Shown here in pieces: positions 52,647 to 61,415 of a stretch of DNA of 64,000 nt (positions within the stretch are counted from its first letter, which is position 1; every line of letters begins with the position of its first letter). Source of the stretch: Vallitaleaceae bacterium 9-2 (GTDB lineage Bacteria; Bacillota; Clostridia; Lachnospirales; Vallitaleaceae); contig CP121691.1 in the NCBI GenBank assembly GCA_038396585.1, positions 1,798,001 through 1,862,000 of the forward strand, read 5' to 3'. The position numbers and the translations under genes are program-made. Below the pieces are notes generated by a model. It was given only the letters and a program-made list of their open reading frames with translations. It did no database searches and had not been told where the DNA came from.

Positions 52647-53204
52647 GTGAGTCAATTTAAAGAAGCAATGTTAAAAGTGACAGAAAATGATGTATATAAA
52701 CGTTGGCTTAAAACAGCATGGCCTTATTTAACAGGCGCGGTCTTACTATCGCTGTTTCAGATTGTCACCCTCGCCACTACATCCAATCCATGGGGAGTCT
52801 CCGGCGTCTTTGCCAATTGGGGCGCTTGGATTTATGAAGGGCTTGGTGGAAGTGTTGACAAATGGTACTATTTTTCAAGTGAAGGTGCTCAAGCAACATT
52901 GAACAACGGTTTTTTAAACCACCCAGGGACTTGGAGAAATATAGGTATTATATTAGGTGCTTTAATCGCTGTTTTATTAGCTTCTCAGTTTAAAATCAAA
53001 AAAATCAAATCGAAAAAACAAGTAGTTGCTGCTATTTTAGGTGGTACTATGATGGGATACGGCGCACGTATAGCCTTTGGATGTAATATTGGGGCTCTTT
53101 TTAGTGGTATTGCCTCCCTCTCTTTATCTGGATGGGTCTTTGGAATCGCAATGTTCTTTGGCGCCATGGTCGGCAGTAAATTGCTTGTAAAGTTTTTCAT
53201 GTAG
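52647..53204 (+). CDS. YeeE/YedE-type membrane protein, second half
   Basis: 185 residues with about four hydrophobic segments; the conserved Cys is in RIAFGCNIGALFSG. A periplasmic-like loop of about 60 residues (WGVSGVFANWGAWIYEG) is near the start. GTG start behind AGGAGG. With the upstream YeeE-like protein it probably builds one channel; the exact substrate (thiosulfate or other sulfur species, or selenium) is unknown. Confidence 0.83.
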   Translation: MSQFKEAMLKVTENDVYKRWLKTAWPYLTGAVLLSLFQIVTLATTSNPWGVSGVFANWGAWIYEGLGGSVDKWYYFSSEGAQATLNNGFLNHPGTWRNIGIILGALIAVLLASQFKIKKIKSKKQVVAAILGGTMMGYGARIAFGCNIGALFSGIASLSLSGWVFGIAMFFGAMVGSKLLVKFFM

Positions 53205-53219
53205 AAATCGGAGGAAATA

Positions 53220-54470
53220 ATGGCAAGAGAAAAAAAGATTGAAAATTATGATGTGGTCGTTATCGGCGGCGGTGCTGCAGGACTAACAGCTGCCATCTAT
53301 GCCGGTCGTGCCCGTCTAAAAACAATTCTTATTGAAAAAGCACTTGTTGGTGGTCTTGCAACTTATACCAACGAAGTTGAAAACTATCCTGGTTTTCCCA
53401 ATAAGCCTAAAGGTGAAGATATAACCAACCTCATGAAAGAACAAGCTAAAAATATGGGGGTTACATTTAAACTGACCGATGTAAAATCCGTTGATTTAAA
53501 AGGTGAAGAAAAAGTCGTAGAAACCTTTAGAAATAAATACATTGCAAAAACGGTTGTTTTAGCAACAGGTGGTCGCCCTCGAATCACCAAAGCTGAAAAT
53601 GAAGAAAAATACCTCTTTGATAAAGGGATTTCCTTTTGTGCAACCTGTGATGCGGCAGCAAATACCGACAAAACGGTTGTTGTTATTGGTAGTGGTGACG
53701 CAGCAATTGAAGAAGGTATGTTCTTAACAAAATTTGCAAAAAAAGTCATCGTCTCTGTACTGCATAACGAAGGCAAGATGGATTGTAATGAAATCGCTAA
53801 AGAAGCTGCATTAAAAAATCCCAAAATGGAGTTTATATGGAACTCCACTGTCAAGCGCTTTGAAGGCGAAGGACATCTTGACACAGTTGTGTTGCGAGAC
53901 CTTCGCACCGACGAAGAAATTCCAGTCACCTGTGACAACTGTTTTGAGTTCATTGGATATGTTCCGAATACGGAAATATTTAAAGACCAAATCAAGTTAA
54001 CTGGTGCCGGATATATTATGACCAATGAAAAAATGGAAACAAATATTGAAGGAGTATTTGCCTGCGGGGATGTACGTGACAAGTGGTTAAAACAAGTTGC
54101 TACTGCTGTTGGTGATGGCGCTATTGCTGGATTTGCGGCTGAAAAATATATTGCAGAAAGTGAAACTTTCCATGAAGTGATTATGCAAAAAGATAAACCT
54201 GGCCTAACCTTTATCTATAATGCAGTCGATGCTGAAAGCCGTGAATTTCTTATTGAAATCGAAAAAATTGAAAACCATTTTAAAGATCGAATTATTGTTA
54301 ACCGCATAGATATCTACAAATCCAGTGGGATTGCCGATCGTTTAAATGTGAGTGAATTTCCAGCAGTCATATTAACGGTAGATGGAAAAGTTAAAGAACG
54401 TTTTATCGGACACCTTGACAGCGAACATATTAATAAGCAGCTAGATAGTATTTGCAGTGAATGTAAATAA
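53220..54470 (+). CDS. Thioredoxin-reductase-like flavoprotein with C-terminal Trx-like domain
   Basis: 416 residues. FAD site VIGGGAAGLTAAIYAGRA, redox CATC in SFCATCDAA (residues 140-145), NAD(P) site VVIGSGDAAIEEG, FAD end VFACGDVRD. Residues about 322-416 resemble a thioredoxin fold, but the WCxxC position reads AVDAES. The protein ends in CSECK, a CxxC at C412 and C415. This suggests electron relay to a C-terminal tail rather than to a normal Trx, perhaps toward TusA persulfides. Last gene of the operon, 15 bases after yeeE. Confidence 0.88.
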   Translation: MAREKKIENYDVVVIGGGAAGLTAAIYAGRARLKTILIEKALVGGLATYTNEVENYPGFPNKPKGEDITNLMKEQAKNMGVTFKLTDVKSVDLKGEEKVVETFRNKYIAKTVVLATGGRPRITKAENEEKYLFDKGISFCATCDAAANTDKTVVVIGSGDAAIEEGMFLTKFAKKVIVSVLHNEGKMDCNEIAKEAALKNPKMEFIWNSTVKRFEGEGHLDTVVLRDLRTDEEIPVTCDNCFEFIGYVPNTEIFKDQIKLTGAGYIMTNEKMETNIEGVFACGDVRDKWLKQVATAVGDGAIAGFAAEKYIAESETFHEVIMQKDKPGLTFIYNAVDAESREFLIEIEKIENHFKDRIIVNRIDIYKSSGIADRLNVSEFPAVILTVDGKVKERFIGHLDSEHINKQLDSICSECK

Positions 54471-54489
54471 TTTATCTAACCTCCATAAA

Positions 54490-54535
54490 AAAATGAGCAA
54501 CCACATAACGTATGTTACGTGGTTGCTCTATTTTT
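54490..54535. terminator. Bidirectional terminator after the reductase gene
   Basis: GAGCAACCAC (54495-54504) pairs with GTGGTTGCTC (54519-54528); A-run before, TATTTTTAT after. Also ends the minus-strand release-factor-like gene. Confidence 0.85.
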
Positions 54536-54553
54536 ATAAGCTATTTTGCCTAC

Positions 54554-55672
54554 TTAATATCGCATGATTGCTCCTGCTTCTATCATATCACTAGTATGAA
54601 GTTCAAATACTTCTCCACCATTTTTAAGGGTATGGTATACTGCAAAGTCATAAACATCTTCATCCATTTGTTGATGTTCAAAATGAATATTGACTTCAGT
54701 ATCGGTAATGTTTATATTACCCCAACGCATTTTTTTCTTAGGAATAAAAAGCTGATCTACTTGTTTATAAAAGGATGCGACAGCTATTTCTTTCAGTTCC
54801 GTTAATATTTTTTCAGTGCCTTGATAGGCATTAAATTTTTGATAGGCTTTTTGCATACGCTCTTGTTTATATGGACTTAAGATACTATTGATATGCTTAT
54901 GTACATAATCATCTGAAAATTCATCCGGGTTTCCCTCGATAAATTTATCTAATAAATGTTGGTGTGTATTAGCCTCTTTATAAATTGGAAATAGATATTG
55001 TACGCCCATAAAGATTACTGGAATCGGATTGTCTTGAACAAATGGCTTCATCGCTTGATCGATTTTTCTGAAAAACTGAAAAAGGTTTGCTCGTTCATGT
55101 TCATCAATTCCTCCATGTCCATGAATGCCTTTGCTTCCTCCATTGCGCTGAAGATGACGTTCAGGTGTATCATAGCCAAGCTCATCCCAAATATTTTGTG
55201 GAAAATCTTTAGGTGTAATATCTTCAATCTCATAAAGGGTCCATTGTAAAAGTTTTACACCTTTTTGACTGACACCAACAACATAGGCTTGATCTATTGA
55301 ATGCATCATTTGCACCAAAGGCTTTATATAAAATCGATGATTAATCATCATTACCTCATCCACTTCAATGGGAAGCTGATAATAGAAAAAAGCATCTGGA
55401 GATATAAAAATAGCCAATGCTTCACTTTGATGTTTCCAAAATGGAATATCATCGACAAAAGCTTTTGCCGGCTTGAGTAGCGCATCAATAACTTCTAATT
55501 TATATTTTTTTTGTTTTAACTCGTGAGTAATGTTTTCCAGCATATTTTTTAAGCGAATACGCCCTTGTTGGGCTTCGTTTCCCACTTCTTGTGTCGGTAC
55601 GAAAATGGATATACATAATTCGCTTTCATGATTGAGTAGAATTGCTAAGTCATTTTTTAGAAATTTTCTCAT
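54554..55672 (-). CDS. Release-factor-like protein (baeRF superfamily)
   Basis: 372 residues from the ATG at 55672 (GGGAGGT upstream). An N-terminal part (1-110) like the eRF1-fold N domain, a His/Gly-rich loop HGHGGIDEHE at about residues 205-215, and a C-terminal ribosomal L7Ae/eRF1-like portion (about 300-372) ending AGAIMRY. This recalls bacterial archaeo-eukaryotic release-factor-like proteins, which act near stalled or damaged ribosomes. I recognise the group only loosely. Single gene with its own terminators. Confidence 0.55.
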   Translation of the reverse strand: MRKFLKNDLAILLNHESELCISIFVPTQEVGNEAQQGRIRLKNMLENITHELKQKKYKLEVIDALLKPAKAFVDDIPFWKHQSEALAIFISPDAFFYYQLPIEVDEVMMINHRFYIKPLVQMMHSIDQAYVVGVSQKGVKLLQWTLYEIEDITPKDFPQNIWDELGYDTPERHLQRNGGSKGIHGHGGIDEHERANLFQFFRKIDQAMKPFVQDNPIPVIFMGVQYLFPIYKEANTHQHLLDKFIEGNPDEFSDDYVHKHINSILSPYKQERMQKAYQKFNAYQGTEKILTELKEIAVASFYKQVDQLFIPKKKMRWGNINITDTEVNIHFEHQQMDEDVYDFAVYHTLKNGGEVFELHTSDMIEAGAIMRY

Positions 55673-55732
55673 CCAACATACCTCCCGTATACGAAAAAAA
55701 TTATATGATACACTTTCTATTATAACATAGAT

Positions 55733-55767
55733 AAAAAAAAGATGCCGCATTTTCATGCGTGCATCAT
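55733..55767 (-). terminator. Terminator after flgB
   Basis: GATGC..GCAT with ATGC.GCATC (55741-55750 with 55755-55765) with one internal bulge, then eight T on minus (55740-55733). Only one base of coding sequence separates it from the flgB stop. Confidence 0.85.
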
Positions 55768-56133
55768 TTATTTTAAAACTGTTTTAATTCGGTCATATCC
55801 TGATAAACTAATCAATGTATTGTACTTTAACTGGTTTTGAGCGAGATAAACCATCTCTGTTTCTGCATTGACATTATTACCGTCTTTACGATAACTAAGT
55901 GAAGGTTGATCCGTAATCGTTGGAAATTCTATTTTGTCAAGTTCTCGTGAACTGGTTTTATTGTTGCGAAGTGCACGTTTTAAAGACCGTTCAAAAGAAA
56001 TATCTTTTCGCTTATAATTAGGTGTATCAACATTGGCAATATTTTCGCTTATAAGTTTGTTCCGTTGCCATGTTCCATCTAAAGCCTTATGAACAATATT
56101 TTTACTTTGGCTATTAAACATATTTTCTATCAC
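55768..56133 (-). CDS. flgB: Flagellar basal-body rod protein FlgB (orphan)
   Basis: 121 residues, near usual size. ISENIANVDTPNYKRKDISFE is the rod signature, and GNNVNAETEMVYLAQNQLKYNTLI the C-terminal one, fitting FlgB. GTG start behind GGAGGTGATA. No flgC or fliE follows: a terminator ends the transcript at once, and no other motility gene is in the window. It may belong to a scattered flagellar set or be a relic. Confidence 0.88.
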   Translation of the reverse strand: MIENMFNSQSKNIVHKALDGTWQRNKLISENIANVDTPNYKRKDISFERSLKRALRNNKTSSRELDKIEFPTITDQPSLSYRKDGNNVNAETEMVYLAQNQLKYNTLISLSGYDRIKTVLK

Positions 56134-56257
56134 ACTATCACCTCCATCACATAAAACTTACATTCTAAATAAGTTTAGCATATTTTGGGATATTTTACAA
56201 TATGACGAAAACACTATTTATGTTAAAATAAAAGAAAACTTTTGAAAGGAGATCTTC

Positions 56258-56953
56258 ATGTCACTTAACCTTGCCTTTTTTATCTTACTTGTGCTTATAT
56301 CTATATATTTGTTTATAATAGAAGTATTTACAGTTATTTTTATGCTTACAGGTTTGTCCCATACCCGTTCGGTTTTTCAAGTGATTTCATTATTAACCAA
56401 CTCTGGATTTACAACAAACGAAAGTGAAGTCATTGTAACCTCTAGGCGCCGTAGAAAGCTAGCCATTATTGTCATGATTATTGGGAATCTACTTAACGTG
56501 TCTGTCATTTCCACATTGGTTAACATTACAATTACCATATACCGAGATCCAACATTTAACTATGCTCAAGCATTTGTCGGGTTGTGTATTTTTGTATTGA
56601 TTATTATTATGCATCGACGCGTTCCCTTTATTCGTACACATTTAAATACATTAATAAAAAATATTGCTAATCGCTGGATGTATTCTAAAAAATCCAACCC
56701 ACTGTTAGTACTCGACAATTTTCATGGATATGGCATTGTTGAAGTCAAGATTATTGAAGTTCCAAGCATTTTAGCCGATAAAACAATTTTTGAATCACGT
56801 ATCAGCAATAATTTTGGAATTCGTGTACTGTTTATTAAACGCGGGGATACATATATTGGCGACATCGACGATGAGCAGATTATCCTTCCCCTTGATCGGG
56901 TCATTATGTTTGGTCCCATCCATCATATCACCCATTTATTTACACCAGATTAA
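56258..56953 (+). CDS. Membrane protein with RCK-C/TrkA-C domain
   Basis: 231 residues. Hydrophobic segments at about 1-30, 65-95 and 98-115, the stretch SLLTNSGFTTNESE resembling a Trk/Ktr pore loop, then a soluble TrkA-C-like domain (about 150-231; FGIRVLFIKRGDTYIGD, DRVIMFGP). Too small for a full potassium transporter; perhaps a regulatory or partial Ktr-like protein. Ligand unknown. Ribosome site AAAGGAG. Confidence 0.7.
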   Translation: MSLNLAFFILLVLISIYLFIIEVFTVIFMLTGLSHTRSVFQVISLLTNSGFTTNESEVIVTSRRRRKLAIIVMIIGNLLNVSVISTLVNITITIYRDPTFNYAQAFVGLCIFVLIIIMHRRVPFIRTHLNTLIKNIANRWMYSKKSNPLLVLDNFHGYGIVEVKIIEVPSILADKTIFESRISNNFGIRVLFIKRGDTYIGDIDDEQIILPLDRVIMFGPIHHITHLFTPD

Positions 56954-56964
56954 TTATGAACGCG

Positions 56965-56995
56965 GACGATAGATAAGGTTATCTATCGTCTTTTT
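56965..56995 (+). terminator. Terminator after the RCK-C gene
   Basis: GACGATAGATA with TATCTATCGTC (56965-56975 with 56980-56990), then five T. It covers the last codons of hisIE on minus. Confidence 0.8.
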
Positions 56996-57609
56996 CCAAG
57001 CTCTTTAAAAATCTCATCCCATGTGGCGCCTTTTTCGACAATCAAAACGGTTAAGTGATACAACAAATCACTGATCTCATAAATTATTTCGTCACAACCT
57101 TCATTTTTGGCACCGATTATAACTTCTGCCGTTTCTTCTCCAACTTTTTTAAGAATTTTGTCGATACCTTTATCAAAAAGATAGTTGGTATACGAGCCCT
57201 CTTTAGGATTGTTTTTACGGTCTAGAACCACTTGATATACTTCTTCAAGAACTCTTGCCGTCGTAATTTCTTGTGCTTGCATATCGTCTGCCGTCATAAT
57301 TTCTCTATAAAAACATGAAAAATTCCCGGTATGGCATGCGGCCCCTTCTTGGCGTACCTTAAGAATTAAGGTATCGCTATCGCAATCAATTAAGATGGAT
57401 TGGACATGTTGGATATGGCCACTTGTTTCACCTTTAAACCAAAGGGTTTGACGACTACGGCTATAATAATGCGCCTTCTTTGTAGACATAGTTTGATTAA
57501 AGGCCTCTTCATTCATATATGCAAGCATAAGAACTTCATTGGTTACATAGTCTTGGGTTACAACAGGGATAAGCCCTTGTTCATTCGTCTTAAAATTTGA
57601 AAAATTCAT
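56983..57609 (-). CDS. hisI: HisIE: PR-AMP cyclohydrolase / PR-ATP pyrophosphatase
   Basis: Fused enzyme of 208 residues for steps two and three of histidine synthesis. N-terminal HisI (1-105) with [25 protein letters not shown], and C-terminal HisE (about 115-208) with [15 protein letters not shown]. Last gene of the his operon; its stop lies in the stem of the convergent terminator. Confidence 0.97.
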   Translation of the reverse strand: MNFSNFKTNEQGLIPVVTQDYVTNEVLMLAYMNEEAFNQTMSTKKAHYYSRSRQTLWFKGETSGHIQHVQSILIDCDSDTLILKVRQEGAACHTGNFSCFYREIMTADDMQAQEITTARVLEEVYQVVLDRKNNPKEGSYTNYLFDKGIDKILKKVGEETAEVIIGAKNEGCDEIIYEISDLLYHLTVLIVEKGATWDEIFKELGKRR

Positions 57610-57633
57610 GATATCTCCTCCTAGAAAATGTCT

Positions 57634-58398
57634 TTACTTCATACGCATAGGAATCCCTTCATTTTTAAGATATTCCTTTAAATCCCTAATTTCAATTTCT
57701 TTAAAGTGAAACAGTGAAGCGGCAAGAACCGCATCAGCTTTTCCTTCAAGAATAGCTGACTTAAAATGCTCCATCGTTCCTGCTCCGCCACTTGCAATAA
57801 CAGGAATATTAACGGCCTCACTTACTTTGCGTGTTAGCGCATTGTCATATCCTGCCTTTGTACCATCTTGATCCATACTTGTTAGTAATATTTCACCGGC
57901 ACCACGATTAGCAACCTCTATGGCCCATTCAATTGCGTCTAATGTCCGGTTTTGTCGTCCACCGTGTGAATAGACATCCCAACTTTTACGTTGTGTGTTA
58001 TATTTGGCATCTATAGCCACAACAACACATTGGGAGCCAAAGCGCTTGGCTGCTTCATTAATCAAATCCGGACGTGCAATTGCCGCTGAATTAACAGAGA
58101 CTTTATCTGCTCCAGCAAGAAGTATTTCACGGAAATCTTCAAGGGTTCTTATGCCCCCACCAACCGTCAGGGGTATAAAAATTTCCTGAGCAGTTTTTCG
58201 CACAATATCAAGTAGTGTACCTCTTTGTTCATGCGAGGCAGTAATATCTAAAAAAACCACTTCATCTGCAAGGCTTTGATTATATGCTTTTGCAACTTCT
58301 ACAGGATCACCGGCATCAATTAAATCGACAAACTGCACACCTTTGACCACACGCCCTTTATCTACATCTAGACATGGAATAATTCGCTTGGACAGCAT
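57634..58398 (-). CDS. hisF: Imidazole glycerol phosphate synthase, cyclase subunit
   Basis: 254 residues, (beta/alpha)8 barrel. Catalytic Asp in [13 protein letters not shown] (D11) and in VVAIDAK (D130); phosphate loops SVNSAA and ASGGAG. Works with HisH. Follows hisA with no gap. Confidence 0.98.
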   Translation of the reverse strand: MLSKRIIPCLDVDKGRVVKGVQFVDLIDAGDPVEVAKAYNQSLADEVVFLDITASHEQRGTLLDIVRKTAQEIFIPLTVGGGIRTLEDFREILLAGADKVSVNSAAIARPDLINEAAKRFGSQCVVVAIDAKYNTQRKSWDVYSHGGRQNRTLDAIEWAIEVANRGAGEILLTSMDQDGTKAGYDNALTRKVSEAVNIPVIASGGAGTMEHFKSAILEGKADAVLAASLFHFKEIEIRDLKEYLKNEGIPMRMK

Positions 58399-59124
58399 CT
58401 ACTCACCTCTTTCAAAAAGTGTAATTGCTTCATCTAATGCAATAGCATTCAAATATAAGGCTTTGCCGATAATCGTTCCCTCCACACCAATGACCTGTGT
58501 TTGTTCTAAGTCTTGCATCTTCGACACGCCACCTGAAGCAATAATGTCCATTCCCGTTTCTTTAATGAGCGCTTGGGTTTGTTGAATATTTGGTCCCATC
58601 ATGGTTCCGTCTTTACTGATATCGGTATAGATGATAACATTTACGCCCATGGATTTCATGGTTTTTGCAAAATCAATAGCATCAATATTACTGACGGTTT
58701 CCCAACCATGGGTAGCAACCTTACCATTTTTGGCATCAATGCCAACGGCAATATGACTTGAGCCAAAGCGCTGAATTGCCTGCTTTACAAAGTCGGGATT
58801 TTGTATAGCCATTGTTCCGATAATAACCCGTTCAATACCCATATCAAGACGCATCTGAATATCTTCTAAGGTTCTTACCCCACCACCGGTTTGAATCGGG
58901 ACATCAACGACATCGATGATTTTTTGAATGGCATCTTGGTTAATCCATTGCCCATCAAGTGCTCCGTCCAAATCAACAACATGTATGTAGCTTGCACCTA
59001 GCTCTTTCCACTTAAGAGCCACTTCATAAGGATGTTCGCTATAGACGGTTTCTTGATCAAACTGCCCTTGATATAAGCGCACACACTTTCCATTTTTTAT
59101 ATCTATTGCTGGATATAGTTGCAT
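58399..59124 (-). CDS. hisA: ProFAR isomerase
   Basis: 241 residues from the ATG at 59124 (TGGAGGT upstream; the four-codon extension is not needed). Barrel with YPAIDIKNGKCVRL (catalytic D) and IIYTDISKDGTMMGPN (second D). Fourth step of histidine synthesis. Confidence 0.97.
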   Translation of the reverse strand: MQLYPAIDIKNGKCVRLYQGQFDQETVYSEHPYEVALKWKELGASYIHVVDLDGALDGQWINQDAIQKIIDVVDVPIQTGGGVRTLEDIQMRLDMGIERVIIGTMAIQNPDFVKQAIQRFGSSHIAVGIDAKNGKVATHGWETVSNIDAIDFAKTMKSMGVNVIIYTDISKDGTMMGPNIQQTQALIKETGMDIIASGGVSKMQDLEQTQVIGVEGTIIGKALYLNAIALDEAITLFERGE

Positions 59125-59136
59125 ATTAACCTCCAT

Positions 59137-59745
59137 TTATTGTGTTGATAGGTTGATAAAATTTTGTAAAATCTGAAGTCCGACCTCACCACTTTTTTCA
59201 GGATGAAATTGAAGAGCATATATGTTTTCATATTGGGCAGCGACTTGAATCTCTTTGCCATAGACTGTCGTTGCACTGACAATATCTTGATCTGTCTCCA
59301 GATGATAGGAATGTACAAAATAGACATATGCTTCATCAGATAATCCTTCAAAGAGGGGGGATCTTTTCTTGATCGTTAATTGATTCCATCCCATATGGGG
59401 AACTTTTAAAGGAACATCTAACGGGATTATTTTTCCTGGCAACAACCCAAGTCCTTGATGATGACCAAACTCTTGTGAAGAGTCAAATAGAAGCTGCATT
59501 CCTAGACAAATGCCTAAAATTGGAGTATTTGACATATTGGCATTTACTAAAAGCTGATCAAACTTTTTTTGTCGAATGCGCGTAATGGCATCCTTAAATG
59601 CACCGACTCCCGGTAAAATAAGTTGGTCTGCTTGACTTAGCCGATTATAATCATCACTAATAAAGCAGTTGCCACCTAAAAATTCAATTGCATTTGCAAC
59701 ATTTTTCAAGTTGCCCATACCATAATCAATAATTCCAATGGTCAT
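59137..59745 (-). CDS. hisH: Imidazole glycerol phosphate synthase, glutaminase subunit
   Basis: 202 residues. Class I amidotransferase: PILGICLGMQLLFD (Cys), and HPEKSGEVG (His-Glu). The ATG at 59745 is placed by AGGAGG six bases upstream; a longer frame reaching 59892 lies inside hisB and has no family similarity. Confidence 0.97.
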   Translation of the reverse strand: MTIGIIDYGMGNLKNVANAIEFLGGNCFISDDYNRLSQADQLILPGVGAFKDAITRIRQKKFDQLLVNANMSNTPILGICLGMQLLFDSSQEFGHHQGLGLLPGKIIPLDVPLKVPHMGWNQLTIKKRSPLFEGLSDEAYVYFVHSYHLETDQDIVSATTVYGKEIQVAAQYENIYALQFHPEKSGEVGLQILQNFINLSTQ

Positions 59746-59755
59746 TGTCATCCTC

Positions 59756-60352
59756 CTAGTCAAAAAGTCCTTTGGTTGAATGTGCCCCCTGAATGCGAGG
59801 ATCAATTGTTTTGGCTTCATCAAGTGCTTTGCCAAAAGCTTTAAAAATACCTTCTGCAATATGGTGATTATTCTTACCATATCGAACCTCAATATGACAA
59901 TTCATTTTTAGATGGCTTGATAAAGCACGGAAAAATTCTTCCACCATTTCTGTTTCCATATCCCCAAGTCGGTCCGTTGTAAACGGCGCATCAAATTTTA
60001 AGAAGGCTCGTCCCGACAAATCGATGCTACAATATACCAGTGTCTCATCCATAGGAACCCCAGAAAATCCGTAGCGCTTGATTCCATCTTTTGTTCCCAA
60101 CGCTTCAGCTAAACAAGAGCCAAGGACAATTCCTGTATCTTCAATTGTATGATGTGAGTCTATATGTGTATCTCCTTTGGCCTCAATAGTCAAATCAATA
60201 AAGCTTTGTTTTGCCAAGTGACTTAACATGTGATCAAAAAAGCCTATCCCTGTCTGAAGGTTATAGCATCCGCTTCCATCCAAGTTAGCCTCAACAAGGA
60301 TCTTAGTCTCTGCTGATTGACGTGTAGTTTTTGCATAGCGTTGATTAGTCAT
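59756..60352 (-). CDS. hisB: Imidazoleglycerol-phosphate dehydratase
   Basis: 198 residues, monofunctional. Metal motifs HIDSHHTIEDTGI and HHIAEGIFKAFGKAL and FFDHMLSH. No fused phosphatase, so a separate HolPase is needed elsewhere; none is seen in this window. Confidence 0.97.
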   Translation of the reverse strand: MTNQRYAKTTRQSAETKILVEANLDGSGCYNLQTGIGFFDHMLSHLAKQSFIDLTIEAKGDTHIDSHHTIEDTGIVLGSCLAEALGTKDGIKRYGFSGVPMDETLVYCSIDLSGRAFLKFDAPFTTDRLGDMETEMVEEFFRALSSHLKMNCHIEVRYGKNNHHIAEGIFKAFGKALDEAKTIDPRIQGAHSTKGLFD

Positions 60353-60353
60353 T

Positions 60354-61415
60354 TTAAACCTCCCTTATCTTTTGCAAAATCTTTTGGTTCTCTTGTGGTG
60401 TGCCGATAGTAATACGAATACAACCAGCTAGATTTCCTGTAGGTGGATAATCCCGTATTAGAATGGAGTCCTTTTCAAGCATTTGTTGAATTCCATTGCG
60501 ATTGACTCGAATTAAAAGAAAATTCGTATCACTGTCATATACTTTTTCAACAATAGCTAATGCTTCTAATGCCTGTTTCATCTTTTCGCGCTCTATTTTG
60601 ATGGCCTCTACCTGTTCCATATAAAAGCTATGATGGTCTAACACAAAGATGGATGCTTCTTGAGAATAGTTGGATAAATTATACGGGGGCTTTCCAACAT
60701 ATAATGTATCTATCATATCTTTGCATGCAATGGCATAACCCGTACGTAATCCTGCAAGGCCATATGCTTTTGAAAATGATCGTAAAATAATCATATGCGG
60801 ATATCGATCCAGTAAATCAAGCATGGTCTCACCAGAAAATTCGGCGTAGACTTCATCAATAATAACGGGACATTTTGCTTTTTCAAGTACTTGAATAATG
60901 GATTCACGCTTTAGTAATCCACCAGTGGGATTATTGGGTGTACACAAAAAGACAAGCTTAGGTGCTTCAATCTCTATGGTCTCCAACAATCTAGGGATAT
61001 CATATTCAAATGTATCCGTCAAAGGATATTCATAAACATAGGCATGATTTAACAAACCTGCGAGTTTATACATGCTAAATGAGGGCGTGGGAACTAAGAT
61101 AGTTTCCCCTGGTTCAACAAAAACCTTGATGATGATATCAATAATTTGATCGGAACCTACACCACATAAAACATTCTCTGCCTCAATTTGAAACTCATTA
61201 AAATGCTTGGCAATACGTTTACGAAGCAAGAGAGCATCTGTATCTGGATATCGTGTTATATTGTCCTTGTTTTGCATCCATTGATACATATGGTCAATAA
61301 ATGCCTGATGATGCGCATATGGGCTCTCATTGGCATCGACCTTTATCTCATAAGGTTTAATTGGCGAATGATAGGGCTGATAAAATTGTAAATCCTTACG
61401 CATGTATTTATTCAT
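60354..61415 (-). CDS. hisC: Histidinol-phosphate aminotransferase
   Basis: 353 residues, fold type I PLP enzyme. DANESPYAHHQ at the start, CTPNNPTGG, PLP Lys in RSFSKAYGLAGLRTGYA, and RITIGT at the end. Overlaps hisD by eight bases. Confidence 0.96.
   Translation of the reverse strand: MNKYMRKDLQFYQPYHSPIKPYEIKVDANESPYAHHQAFIDHMYQWMQNKDNITRYPDTDALLLRKRIAKHFNEFQIEAENVLCGVGSDQIIDIIIKVFVEPGETILVPTPSFSMYKLAGLLNHAYVYEYPLTDTFEYDIPRLLETIEIEAPKLVFLCTPNNPTGGLLKRESIIQVLEKAKCPVIIDEVYAEFSGETMLDLLDRYPHMIILRSFSKAYGLAGLRTGYAIACKDMIDTLYVGKPPYNLSNYSQEASIFVLDHHSFYMEQVEAIKIEREKMKQALEALAIVEKVYDSDTNFLLIRVNRNGIQQMLEKDSILIRDYPPTGNLAGCIRITIGTPQENQKILQKIREV

Noticed and set aside
53384-54082. Long antisense open frame (232 codons) against the reductase gene
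   Set aside because: Mirrors reductase codons, no ribosome site, no family similarity.
54512-54805. Plus-strand open frame of 97 codons after the reductase
   Set aside because: Begins inside the terminator and is antisense to the release-factor-like gene.
59746-59892. N-terminal extension of hisH as a fusion
   Set aside because: It lies inside hisB; HisH begins with MTIGIIDYGMGN behind AGGAGG.
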